From: JBKJUK01 sp046590705
GTDB taxonomy: Bacteria > Acidobacteriota > Thermoanaerobaculia > Gp7-AA8
NCBI GenBank assembly: GCA_046590705.1
Contig: JBKJUK010000187.1
Coordinates: forward strand, 1 to 8,817
Reading direction: 5' to 3'
Length of the DNA: 8,817 bases
Of this stretch, positions 1 through 5,586 are shown piece after piece. Below the pieces are notes generated by a model, which saw nothing but the letters and a program-made list of their open reading frames with translations, ran no database searches and was not told where the DNA came from. Position 1 is the first letter of the stretch. Every line of letters starts with the position of its first letter. The translations under genes and the position numbers were made by a program.

Positions 1-499
1 CGGTCGTATCGAACGCGGACAGATCAACGTTAACGAGCCCGTCGAGATCATCGGCATCAAAGACACACGCAACTCAGTTGTGACCGGTGTCGAAATGTTC
101 AAGAAGCTGCTCGACGAGGGTCAGGCCGGCGACAACTGCGGTCTTCTTCTTCGCGGTACTGAGCGTAAGGACGTCGAGCGCGGTCAGGTTCTTGCCAAAC
201 CGAACTCGATCAAGCCGCACACCAAGTTCAAGGCCGAGGTCTACATTCTGACCAAGGAAGAGGGTGGTCGTCATACACCGTTCTTCAATGGCTACCGCCC
301 GCAGTTCTACTTCCGTACAACGGACGTAACGGGTGTCGCCACGTTGAACGAGGGAACCGAGATGGTCATGCCCGGCGACAACACTTCGCTGGCCATTGCC
401 CTGATCGCTCCGATCGCCATGGAGAAGGGTCTCCGCTTCGCAATCCGTGAGGGTGGCCGTACAGTCGGCGCCGGCACGGTTACCGACATCACTGAGTAG
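1..499 (+). CDS. tuf: Elongation factor Tu, C-terminal part (5' end outside window)
   Basis: EF-Tu is the GTPase that delivers aminoacyl-tRNA to the ribosomal A site in the cytoplasm. The reading frame enters at base 2 and gives 165 residues before the TAG stop. It begins GRIERGQINV, which matches E. coli EF-Tu from about residue 229, so the G domain lies upstream and domains II and III are present. Clear family blocks are GVEMFKKLLDEG, LLLRG, ERGQVLAKP, the GGRHTPFFNGYRPQFYFRTT run, MVMPGDN, and the closing LRFAIREGGRTVGAG. The C-terminus ends in a family-typical position, so there is no 3' truncation. Position directly before rpsJ is the usual end of the str operon (rpsL-rpsG-fusA-tuf); the upstream members are inferred, not seen. 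Many bacteria carry two tuf copies, which this window cannot address. Confidence 0.98.
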   Translation, partial: GRIERGQINVNEPVEIIGIKDTRNSVVTGVEMFKKLLDEGQAGDNCGLLLRGTERKDVERGQVLAKPNSIKPHTKFKAEVYILTKEEGGRHTPFFNGYRPQFYFRTTDVTGVATLNEGTEMVMPGDNTSLAIALIAPIAMEKGLRFAIREGGRTVGAGTVTDITE

Positions 500-518
500 C
501 TTTCAATTGTTCTTTCCG

Positions 519-552
519 CGAGGAGCGCGGTTCGCCGCGCCCCTCGTTTTCT
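519..552 (+). terminator. Terminator-like hairpin between tuf and rpsJ
   Basis: Bases 519-530 (CGAGGAGCGCGG) pair with 535-546 (CCGCGCCCCTCG) around a TTCG loop. This makes a 12-position stem with a single A-C mismatch at 524/541. It is followed at once by TTTTCT (547-552). The shape fits an intrinsic terminator at the end of the str operon, or a partial attenuator that lowers read-through into the S10 operon. The U tract is short, so efficiency may be incomplete. No convincing promoter is visible between it and rpsJ, which favours read-through. Confidence 0.75.
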
Positions 553-583
553 CCGATAACCGGCAGAAAAAGGTTGATTCGCA

Positions 584-898
584 ATGAATGAAAAGATCCG
601 CATCCGTCTGAAAGCCTACGACTACCGCGTGCTGGACCAGTCGACACTGGAAATCGTCGACACGGCCAAGCGTACCGGTGCACGTGTTGCTGGTCCGATT
701 CCTCTGCCGACGCAGATATCGCGTTACACCGTGCTTCGCAGCCCGCACGTCGACAAAAAGTCGCGTGAGCAGTTCGAGATGCGGACGCACAAGAGGCTGC
801 TCGACATCCTCGAGCCGACCACGCAGACCGTGGACGCGCTGATGAAGCTCGAACTTCCTGCAGGTGTGGACGTAGAGATCAAGGCTTTCGGCAAGTAG
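584..898 (+). CDS. rpsJ: 30S ribosomal protein S10 (NusE)
   Basis: S10 sits in the 30S head. As NusE it also binds NusB and NusG in transcription antitermination and coupling. The product is 104 aa, the family length (about 102-105). Diagnostic blocks are KIRIRLKAYD (residues 4-13), IVDTAKRTGA (24-33), VAGPIPLPT (35-43), the RSPHVDKKSREQFEMRTHKR run (52-71), and LPAGVDVEIK (91-100). The start ATG at 584 is preceded by a modest AGG-type Shine-Dalgarno at 571-573. It is the first gene of the S10 block, 84 nt after tuf and just downstream of the terminator-like hairpin. The short C-terminal AFGK tail is unremarkable. Confidence 0.98.
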   Translation: MNEKIRIRLKAYDYRVLDQSTLEIVDTAKRTGARVAGPIPLPTQISRYTVLRSPHVDKKSREQFEMRTHKRLLDILEPTTQTVDALMKLELPAGVDVEIKAFGK

Positions 899-1000
899 TT
901 GAAGCGAAGAAGTACCGGGAAGACAGCAGGCAGGTTCTCCTGGAAGCGATGTGCATCAGCAGCCTCTAATCCGGGCCGTTGATGACAACAAGGAACACAC

Positions 1001-1021
1001 GAACCGGCAGTCGTCCGGTTC
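1001..1021 (+). promoter_or_regulatory. Stem-loop directly upstream of the rplC ribosome binding site
   Basis: GAACCGG (1001-1007) pairs perfectly with CCGGTTC (1015-1021) around a 7-nt loop, CAGTCGT. The stem ends one base before the rplC Shine-Dalgarno. It lies in the 136-nt rpsJ-rplC gap (899-1034), the longest gap in the window. It has no U tract, so it is not a terminator. A role in rplC translation or mRNA processing is only inferred. The rest of the gap shows a small CAGG/CCTG hairpin (931-942) and no convincing promoter. Confidence 0.45.
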
Positions 1022-1022
1022 C

Positions 1023-1029
1023 AAGGTGG
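1023..1029 (+). promoter_or_regulatory. Ribosome binding site that fixes the rplC start
   Basis: AAGGTGG lies 5 nt before the ATG at 1035. It picks that codon over an in-frame GTG at 951, which would add 28 residues unlike any L3 N-terminus. Confidence 0.75.
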
Positions 1030-1034
1030 ATGAA

Positions 1035-1673
1035 ATGATTACGGGATTGATTGGCAAGAAGGTCGGGATGACCCAGGTGTTCGCGGAAGACGGAACGATT
1101 GTTCCAGTCACCGTGGTACAGGCTGGCCCGTGTCTTGTCGTACAGAAAAAGACTACAGAGCGCGACGGCTACAACGCCGTTCAGGTTGGACTGGTCGAGA
1201 AGGTTTCCCATCGCCGGCTGAACGAGGCCATGAAGGGACACTTCGAGAAGGCAAACGTTCCTCCCACCCGCACCATTTTCGAGTTCGAGTACGAGGGCGA
1301 TGCAAATGTCGGCGATCGGATTCAGGTCGACATGTTCCAGGCGGGCGACTCTGTCGACGTCGTCGGAACCTCGAAGGGCAAGGGCTTCCAGGGTGTCATG
1401 AAGCGCCACCATTTCCGCGGTGGACGCGCCTCACATGGTTCGATGTTTCATCGTGCACCTGGTTCGATCGGCGCCTCAGCGCAGCCCTCACGCGTCATGA
1501 AGGGTATGCGTATGGCCGGCCGGATGGGTGGCGACCGGGTAACGGTGAAGAACCTGCGTGTCGCTCAGGTCGATGCAGAAAACAATCTGATTTACATCCG
1601 CGGTGCCGTCCCAGGCGGTCGCAACGGTGTAGTGATTCTTCGTCTGTCGAAGAAATCGAAGCGGGGTGAGTAA
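1035..1673 (+). CDS. rplC: 50S ribosomal protein L3
   Basis: L3 binds 23S rRNA near its 3' end, starts 50S assembly, and sends a loop toward the peptidyl-transferase centre. The product from ATG 1035 is 212 aa, close to the usual 205-215. It starts MITGLIGKKVGMTQVF, the standard L3 opening. Other blocks are PVTVVQAGPC (24-33), GTSKGKGFQGVMKRHHFRGG (111-130), the central-extension segment ASHGSMFHRAPGSIG (132-146), AGRMGGDRVTVKNL (161-174), and GAVPGGRNG (190-198). The segment after GSIG reads ASAQPSR instead of the QNQTPGK of E. coli, so the glutamine methylated there by PrmB appears absent; this is common outside Proteobacteria. An in-frame GTG at 951 was rejected as the start. The TAA stop overlaps the rplD ATG by one base (TAATG), suggesting translational coupling. 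Confidence 0.97.
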   Translation: MITGLIGKKVGMTQVFAEDGTIVPVTVVQAGPCLVVQKKTTERDGYNAVQVGLVEKVSHRRLNEAMKGHFEKANVPPTRTIFEFEYEGDANVGDRIQVDMFQAGDSVDVVGTSKGKGFQGVMKRHHFRGGRASHGSMFHRAPGSIGASAQPSRVMKGMRMAGRMGGDRVTVKNLRVAQVDAENNLIYIRGAVPGGRNGVVILRLSKKSKRGE

Positions 1674-2299
1674 TGCCGACCGTTGACGTCAAAGATCTCA
1701 GCAACAAGAAGGTCGGCTCGATCGATCTGCCGGAAGACATCTTCCAGTATCCGTACAAAGAGCACCTGATCCACGAGGCAGTTCGTAACTACCTCGCAGG
1801 TCTCCGTCGCGGAACACACAAGACCAAGACTCGCGCCGAAGTTTCGGGCTCGGGCAAGAAGCCCTTCAAGCAGAAGGGAACAGGCCGCGCCCGTCAGGGT
1901 GGAAATCGTCCTCCCATCCATCGTCATGGTGGAACGGTGTTCGGTCCCCAGCCCCGTGACTACTCGTTCAAGATGAACCTGAGAGAGAAGAAAAATGCGT
2001 TGAAGTCGGCGCTCTCCTTCAAGCTCAAGGACGGAAAGTTCGTCATCGTCAACGAGCTGGCCATCAAGGAAGCAAAGACCAAGCAGCTGATCCAGACCAT
2101 CGGCGGAATCGGAGTGGAAGGGAAGACCCTGCTCATCGACTCGCTGGAGAACATCAATCTGGCGCTGGCCTCGCGCAACAACCCGAAGCTGCATCTGGTG
2201 GACGCGCGCAACGTCAACGTCTATGACGTGGTCAACTGCCGCTACATCGTCTTCACTGAGTCAGCGCTGCAGACGCTGACCGAGGTGCTCGGATCATGA
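1673..2299 (+). CDS. rplD: 50S ribosomal protein L4
   Basis: L4 binds 23S rRNA, and its long loop lines the peptide exit tunnel at the constriction with L22. In E. coli L4 also represses its own operon. The product is 208 aa, a normal length. The tunnel loop is clear at residues 62-91: KKPFKQKGTGRARQG followed by RPPIHRHGGTVFGP. The globular C-terminal part includes REKKNALKSALSFKL (104-118) and the LLIDSLENINLALASRNNPK stretch (153-172). The loop lysines and arginines where macrolide-resistance changes occur in other species look wild type. The gene overlaps rplC by 1 nt and rplW by 4 nt (ATGA), so it is probably translated by coupled re-initiation. No E. coli-like L4 target is recognisable upstream of rpsJ. 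Confidence 0.97.
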   Translation: MPTVDVKDLSNKKVGSIDLPEDIFQYPYKEHLIHEAVRNYLAGLRRGTHKTKTRAEVSGSGKKPFKQKGTGRARQGGNRPPIHRHGGTVFGPQPRDYSFKMNLREKKNALKSALSFKLKDGKFVIVNELAIKEAKTKQLIQTIGGIGVEGKTLLIDSLENINLALASRNNPKLHLVDARNVNVYDVVNCRYIVFTESALQTLTEVLGS

Positions 2300-2589
2300 A
2301 CAACACAACTGTCATCCGTCGTCCGATCGTGACTGAGAAGAGCACGATCATTCGCGAGCAGGGAACGAACACGATTGCGTTCGAAGTCGATCGTCGCGCC
2401 AATAAGATCGAAGTCAAACGCGCAGTGGAAGAGCTTTTCAAGGTCAAGGTCTCTGAAGTACGACTTTTCAACGTACATGGAAAGGTCAAGCGGATGGGAC
2501 GTAATCAGGGTAAGCGTCCGGACTGGCGCAAGGCGTACGTCCGGCTGAAAGAGGGAGAGAAAGCGCCTGATTTTTTTGAGGGCGTGTAG
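2296..2589 (+). CDS. rplW: 50S ribosomal protein L23
   Basis: L23 sits at the polypeptide exit site and is the docking point for trigger factor and SRP. The product is 97 aa, the family length. It shows RRPIVTEKST (8-17), in which E14 corresponds to E. coli E18, the trigger-factor contact. It continues with IAFEVDRRANKIEVKRAVEE (27-46), LFKVKVSEVRLFNVHGKVKR (47-66), and GKRPDWRKAYVRLKEG (72-87). The start is the ATG at 2296 inside the ATGA overlap with the rplD stop. The last residues (KAPDFFEGV) are a short acidic-aromatic tail of the kind many bacterial L23 proteins have. A 67-nt gap with two small hairpins follows before rplB. Confidence 0.97.
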   Translation: MNNTTVIRRPIVTEKSTIIREQGTNTIAFEVDRRANKIEVKRAVEELFKVKVSEVRLFNVHGKVKRMGRNQGKRPDWRKAYVRLKEGEKAPDFFEGV

Positions 2590-2605
2590 TCCGGAAGTTC
2601 GGACT
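2588..2605 (+). promoter_or_regulatory. Stem-loop overlapping the rplW stop codon
   Basis: AGTCCG (2588-2593) pairs perfectly with CGGACT (2600-2605) around GAAGTT. The left arm includes the last two bases of the rplW TAG stop. No U tract follows. Any function, such as mRNA stability or processing, is inferred. Confidence 0.4.
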
Positions 2606-2611
2606 CTCCAT

Positions 2612-2629
2612 GCGGCAGCAGTGAGCCGC
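2612..2629 (+). promoter_or_regulatory. Second small stem-loop in the rplW-rplB gap
   Basis: GCGGC (2612-2616) pairs with GCCGC (2625-2629) around an 8-nt loop, 6 nt after the preceding hairpin and about 20 nt before the rplB Shine-Dalgarno (GAGGA at 2648-2652). A five-pair stem can arise by chance, so support is weak. Confidence 0.3.
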
Positions 2630-2656
2630 TAAACAAGGCGAAAAACAGAGGAAACT

Positions 2657-3481
2657 ATGCCTGTAAAACTTTATAAACCGACATCGCCTGGAATCAGGTT
2701 CCAGTCGCACCCGTCGTTCGACGAAATCACAAAGTCGAAACCTCAGAAGTCCCTCACCAAGGGGAAGAGCAAATCTGGTGGTCGCAACAGCACCGGTCGC
2801 GTGACCTCACGCTTCATCGGCGGCGGCCACAAGCAGAAGTACCGCGAGATTGATTTCAAGCGCGACAAGCATGGCGTCGAGGGCAAGGTTGCCTCGATCG
2901 AGTACGATCCGAACCGTACCGCCCGCATCGCCCTGATCAATTACATCGACGGTGAGAAGCGTTACATCCTCGCTCCGAACGGTCTTGCCGTCGGTCAGAT
3001 GATCAGCGCCGGTCCGGAAGCGGACATCATCGTCGGCAACGCACTTCCGCTGGCCAGCATCCCGCTCGGAACTACGGTGCACAACATCGAACTGAAAGAA
3101 GGCAAGGGCGGCCAGATGGCTCGTTCGGCCGGCGCCAGCGCGCAGCTCATGGCGCGTGAAGGCGACTGGGCTTCGCTTCGACTTCCGTCGGGCGAGATCC
3201 GCAAGGTTCACAACCGCTGCTACGCAACCATCGGTCAGGTCGGCAATCTCGAGCATGAGAACGTTTCGATCGGTAAGGCTGGACGCACACGGCATCTCGG
3301 AAAGAAACCGCATAACCGCGGTGTCTCGATGAACCCGGTCGATCATCCGCTCGGTGGTGGTGAAGGTAAGACCTCAGGTGGTCGTCATCCGGTGACCCCG
3401 TGGGGCAAGCCGACCAAGGGTTACAAGACCAGGTCGAACAAGCGCACCAACAAATTCATCGTCAAGCGGAGAACCAAATAA
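2657..3481 (+). CDS. rplB: 50S ribosomal protein L2
   Basis: L2 is one of the largest and most conserved 50S proteins. It binds 23S rRNA near the peptidyl-transferase centre and is needed for subunit association. The product is 274 aa (E. coli 273). Landmarks are KLYKPTSPG (4-12), GRNSTGRVTSRFIGGGHKQK (42-61), the OB-fold region with IEYDPNRTARIALINY (81-96), the RNA-binding SH3-like region with KEGKGGQMARSAG (147-159), and the C-terminal MNPVDHP segment (225-231). H230 matches the E. coli histidine (H229 in mature numbering) reported as important for activity. The next histidine of E. coli (HPHGGG) is leucine here (HPLGGG). The end, TRSNKRTNKFIVKRR, is typical. The start follows GAGGA with 4 nt spacing. 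The TAA stop overlaps the rpsS ATG by one base. Confidence 0.98.
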   Translation: MPVKLYKPTSPGIRFQSHPSFDEITKSKPQKSLTKGKSKSGGRNSTGRVTSRFIGGGHKQKYREIDFKRDKHGVEGKVASIEYDPNRTARIALINYIDGEKRYILAPNGLAVGQMISAGPEADIIVGNALPLASIPLGTTVHNIELKEGKGGQMARSAGASAQLMAREGDWASLRLPSGEIRKVHNRCYATIGQVGNLEHENVSIGKAGRTRHLGKKPHNRGVSMNPVDHPLGGGEGKTSGGRHPVTPWGKPTKGYKTRSNKRTNKFIVKRRTK

Positions 3482-3774
3482 TGGCGCGTTCAATCAAGAA
3501 AGGCCCTTTCATCGACGACCATCTGCAGAAGAAGGTCGACGAGATGAACCGTCAGCGCGAGAAGAAGGTCATCAAGACCTGGTCGCGCCGCTCGACGATC
3601 AACCCCGAGATGGTCGGTCACACCATCGCTGTTCACAACGGCCGCAAGTTCATTCCGGTGTACGTGTCGGAGAACATGGTCGGGCACAAGCTTGGCGAGT
3701 TCGCACTCACCCGCACCTTCAAGGGTCACACCGGTAAGAAGGTCGAGAAGAGCGCGAAGCCGGCGGGCAGGTAA
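3481..3774 (+). CDS. rpsS: 30S ribosomal protein S19
   Basis: S19 forms a complex with S13 in the 30S head and contacts the A-site region and the B1 bridges. The product from ATG 3481 is 97 aa (family about 90-95). It opens MARSIKKGPFIDDHL, the standard N-terminus, then shows IKTWSRRSTINPEMVGHTIA (31-50), VHNGRKFIPVYV (51-62), MVGHKLGEFALTRTFKGH (66-83), and a short basic tail. Although the frame is open further upstream, ATG 3481 is the family start, and the upstream codons lie inside rplB. The TAATG overlap with rplB implies coupled translation. The stop codon bases form part of the TAAGGA Shine-Dalgarno of rplV. Confidence 0.98.
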   Translation: MARSIKKGPFIDDHLQKKVDEMNRQREKKVIKTWSRRSTINPEMVGHTIAVHNGRKFIPVYVSENMVGHKLGEFALTRTFKGHTGKKVEKSAKPAGR

Positions 3775-3782
3775 GGAACGTC

Positions 3783-4172
3783 ATGGAAGCCAAAGCAGAA
3801 TTGAATTATCTGAAGGCGTCACCGCAGAAGGTGCGTCTCGTTGTCGACCTCGTGCGGGGCAAAAGAGTAGAAGAAGCAATCCGGATTCTGCGGTTCACGA
3901 ATAAGTCGTGTTCCAAGGATCTCGAGAAGCTCCTCAAGTCAGCGGCCGCGAACGCCGAGAACCGTGAAGATGGTGTCGATATCGACGATCTTTTCGTCTC
4001 ACGGATCATCGTGAACGAGGGGCCTCGCGAGAAGCGGATCCAGCCAGCCCCGATGGGTCGTGCCTTCCGCATCATCAAGCGCAAATCACATGTGACGGTT
4101 CACCTCTCTGATGTAGTGCCCGCTTCTGCCCGCAAGTCGGAGAAGAGACGCGCACGCACCAGCGGGAAATAG
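3783..4172 (+). CDS. rplV: 50S ribosomal protein L22
   Basis: L22 binds all six 23S rRNA domains. Its long beta-hairpin forms the tunnel constriction with L4 and takes part in macrolide sensitivity and nascent-chain stalling. The product is 129 aa, somewhat longer than the 110 aa of E. coli because of a basic C-terminal tail (about 112-129, rich in K, R and S). The core is typical: LKASPQKVRLVVDLVRGKRV (10-29), the A-x-L-x-F region (EEAIRILRFT, 30-39), LLKSAAANAEN (50-60), and the hairpin NEGPREKRIQPAPMGRAFRI (78-97). KSHVTVHL closes the core. The start at 3783 lies 8 nt after rpsS, with TAAGGA at 3772-3777. Confidence 0.97.
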   Translation: MEAKAELNYLKASPQKVRLVVDLVRGKRVEEAIRILRFTNKSCSKDLEKLLKSAAANAENREDGVDIDDLFVSRIIVNEGPREKRIQPAPMGRAFRIIKRKSHVTVHLSDVVPASARKSEKRRARTSGK

Positions 4173-4175
4173 GAC

Positions 4176-4180
4176 GGAGG
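4176..4180 (+). promoter_or_regulatory. Ribosome binding site supporting a TTG start for rpsC
   Basis: GGAGG sits 5 nt before TTG 4186. No ATG or GTG in this frame lies near enough to give the conserved GQKVHP N-terminus, so this site fixes the rare start codon. Confidence 0.8.
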
Positions 4181-4185
4181 CAACT

Positions 4186-4836
4186 TTGGGTCAGAAAGTA
4201 CATCCTTACGGATTTCGACTGGGCTTCAACAAGACCTGGCACTCGCGCTGGTTCGCGGGCAAAGGTTACGCAGAGACTCTGCACAAGGACCTCAAGCTTC
4301 GCGAGGACCTCAAGGGCAGGCTCAAGCATGCCGGCGTGTCGGAGATCGACATCGAGCGGACCGCCAACAAAATGCGGATCAACATCTACACCTCGCGTCC
4401 CGGCATCATCATCGGACGCAAGGGTGCGGAAGTCGACAAGCTTCGCGATGAGCTCCAGAAGGCATCCAGCGGTGAGGTCTACATCAACATCCAGGAGATT
4501 CAGCGTCCTGAACTCGACTCGCAGCTTGTGGCCGAGAACATCGCAACTCAGCTCGAGCGTCGTGTGGCTTTCCGCCGCGCGATGAAGAAAGCGATGGAGA
4601 GCGCGTTCCGCTTCGGCGCCAAGGGTGTCAAGGTTCGGGTCGGTGGACGACTCAACGGTTCCGAGATCGCCCGCTCCGAGTGGTACCAGGACGGACGTCT
4701 TCCGCTGCACACGCTGAAGGCCGATATCGACTATGGTGTCGCCGAAGCAAAAACGACGTACGGAATCATCGGCGTGAAAGTCTGGATCTTCAAGGGCGAG
4801 ATGGCAAAAGCCCGCAGCCGCCGCAAACCGCAGTAA
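4186..4836 (+). CDS. rpsC: 30S ribosomal protein S3 (TTG start)
   Basis: S3 lies at the mRNA entry channel of the 30S head and, with S4 and S5, contributes to mRNA helicase activity. The product is 216 aa (E. coli 233; 205-235 is usual). It opens with the conserved GQKVHPYGFRLGF. A type-2 KH domain follows, with INIYTSRPGIIIGRKGAEVD (65-84) containing the GxxG loop GRKG (77-80). The C-terminal domain shows ENIATQLERRVAFRRAMKKA (117-136), KGVKVRVGGRLNGSEIAR (146-163), TLKADIDYG (176-184), and IIGVKVWIFKGE (194-205). The start codon is TTG at 4186, supported by GGAGG at 4176-4180 and by the family N-terminus. It lies 13 nt after rplV. An 83-nt gap then precedes rplP, wider than usual for this pair. 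Confidence 0.97.
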   Translation: MGQKVHPYGFRLGFNKTWHSRWFAGKGYAETLHKDLKLREDLKGRLKHAGVSEIDIERTANKMRINIYTSRPGIIIGRKGAEVDKLRDELQKASSGEVYINIQEIQRPELDSQLVAENIATQLERRVAFRRAMKKAMESAFRFGAKGVKVRVGGRLNGSEIARSEWYQDGRLPLHTLKADIDYGVAEAKTTYGIIGVKVWIFKGEMAKARSRRKPQ

Positions 4837-4867
4837 AAACGAATATTGCAAGCAGTCGGTGAGTTGT

Positions 4868-4888
4868 CCGCGCTCTTCGGAGTTGCGG
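4868..4888 (+). promoter_or_regulatory. UUCG-capped stem-loop in the rpsC-rplP gap
   Basis: CCGCGCTC (4868-4875) pairs with GAGTTGCGG (4880-4888) around TTCG, with one G-T pair and one bulged T. The closing base pair is C-G, giving the very stable cUUCGg tetraloop. No U tract follows (GTCATCGG), so a terminator is unlikely. It lies about 19 nt before the rplP Shine-Dalgarno. Function is inferred only; stability or processing of the mRNA is possible. Confidence 0.5.
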
Positions 4889-4919
4889 GTCATCGGAAGC
4901 GAGAGCAGGAGATTGCATC

Positions 4920-5345
4920 ATGTTGATGCCGAAGAAAGTGAAGTTCAGAAAGCAGCAGCGCGGGCGCCGTCGTGGTACGGCCTCGCGCGGCGCGAAGATC
5001 TCGTTCGGAGACTTCGGGCTGCAGGCGCTCGAGCCGGGTTGGATCACTGCCCGTCAGATCGAAGCTGCTCGTATTGCAATGACTCGACACGTCAAACGTG
5101 GTGGCAAAATCTGGATTCGTATTTTCCCGGACAAGCCGATCACTAAAAAGCCGCTCGAGACTCGTATGGGTAAGGGTAAAGGTCCACCAGACCAGTGGGT
5201 GGCCGTAGTCAAGCCTGCCCGCATCCTTTACGAGATGGAAGGTGTGTCGAGGGAAATCGCCGAAGAGGCGTTCCGTCTGGCGCAGCACAAGCTTCCGATC
5301 AAGACGCGTTTCGTGACGCGTGAAGAGATGGAGTTGGGAGCATGA
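4920..5345 (+). CDS. rplP: 50S ribosomal protein L16
   Basis: L16 binds near the A site and 5S rRNA region of the 50S subunit and is needed late in assembly for tRNA accommodation. The product is 141 aa (family 136-145). It opens MLMPKKVKFRKQQRGRRRG, the standard form, then GLQALEPGWITARQIEAARI (33-52), AMTRHVKRGGKIWIRIFPDK (53-72), and TRMGKGKG (81-88), in which R82 matches the E. coli arginine hydroxylated by RoxA/YcfD. The tail is IAEEAFRLAQHKLPIKTRFV (113-132). ATG 4920 is preferred because AGGAG (4907-4911) lies 8 nt upstream; a second ATG at 4926 is possible. The TGA stop overlaps the rpmC start. Confidence 0.98.
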   Translation: MLMPKKVKFRKQQRGRRRGTASRGAKISFGDFGLQALEPGWITARQIEAARIAMTRHVKRGGKIWIRIFPDKPITKKPLETRMGKGKGPPDQWVAVVKPARILYEMEGVSREIAEEAFRLAQHKLPIKTRFVTREEMELGA

Positions 5346-5551
5346 TGAAAGCAGCGCAGTTACGCGAGAAAGGCGACAGTGACCTGCAGACGCGCGAGCG
5401 GGAACTCGGTGAGCAGCTCTTCAAGCTCCGGTTTCAGCGCTCCACCGGTGCAAGCGAGAACCCGATGAAGATCCGTGAAGTCCGGCGCGAAATTGCCCGG
5501 ATCAAAACGATCCTCAAGGAAAAGATGAAGACGGAGCAGGCGGCCAAGTAG
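5342..5551 (+). CDS. rpmC: 50S ribosomal protein L29
   Basis: L29 is a small helical hairpin at the peptide exit site beside L23. The product is 69 aa from ATG 5342 (68 from ATG 5345), normal for the family. It shows the MKAxxLRE opening, the helix core GEQLFKLRFQRSTGASENPM (23-42), and the closing helix REVRREIARIKTILKEK. The start is ambiguous. ATG 5342 overlaps the rplP stop as ATGA and has GGAG (5330-5333) 8 nt upstream. ATG 5345 overlaps as TGATG, has GGGAG (5336-5340) 4 nt upstream, and gives the family-like MKA start. Either way translation is probably coupled to rplP. Confidence 0.96.
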   Translation: MMKAAQLREKGDSDLQTRERELGEQLFKLRFQRSTGASENPMKIREVRREIARIKTILKEKMKTEQAAK

Positions 5552-5586
5552 GCCTGTCCGGAATCGTAACGCTAGGAAAACAGGAA

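Noticed and set aside
979..1007. TTGATG-like -35 element in the rpsJ-rplC gap
   Set aside because: No -10 hexamer occurs at proper spacing (AACCGG follows), so a promoter is not supported.
951..1034. In-frame GTG extension of rplC adding 28 residues
   Set aside because: The added residues resemble no L3 N-terminus, the GTG lacks a good ribosome binding site, and ATG 1035 has AAGGTGG and gives the family start MITGLIGKKVGMTQ.
1130..1669. Open frame in the +1-shifted frame within rplC (179 codons)
   Set aside because: The translation is arginine-rich and low-information, as expected from an out-of-frame reading of rplC, which is itself certain.
3340..3363. Leucine in place of the second histidine in the L2 HPHGGG segment as a functional defect
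   Set aside because: The key histidine (H230 here) is intact, and substitution at the following position is likely ordinary lineage variation; nothing suggests a defective L2.
4075..4893. Minus-strand open frame of 272 codons opposite rplV and rpsC
   Set aside because: It is an antisense shadow of two certain genes, with no family motif and no plausible ribosome binding site context.
4859..5146. Possible small gene starting in the rpsC-rplP gap and overlapping rplP
   Set aside because: Most of it is rplP read out of frame; the gap part has no conserved motif and the hairpin at 4868-4888 explains the structure there better.
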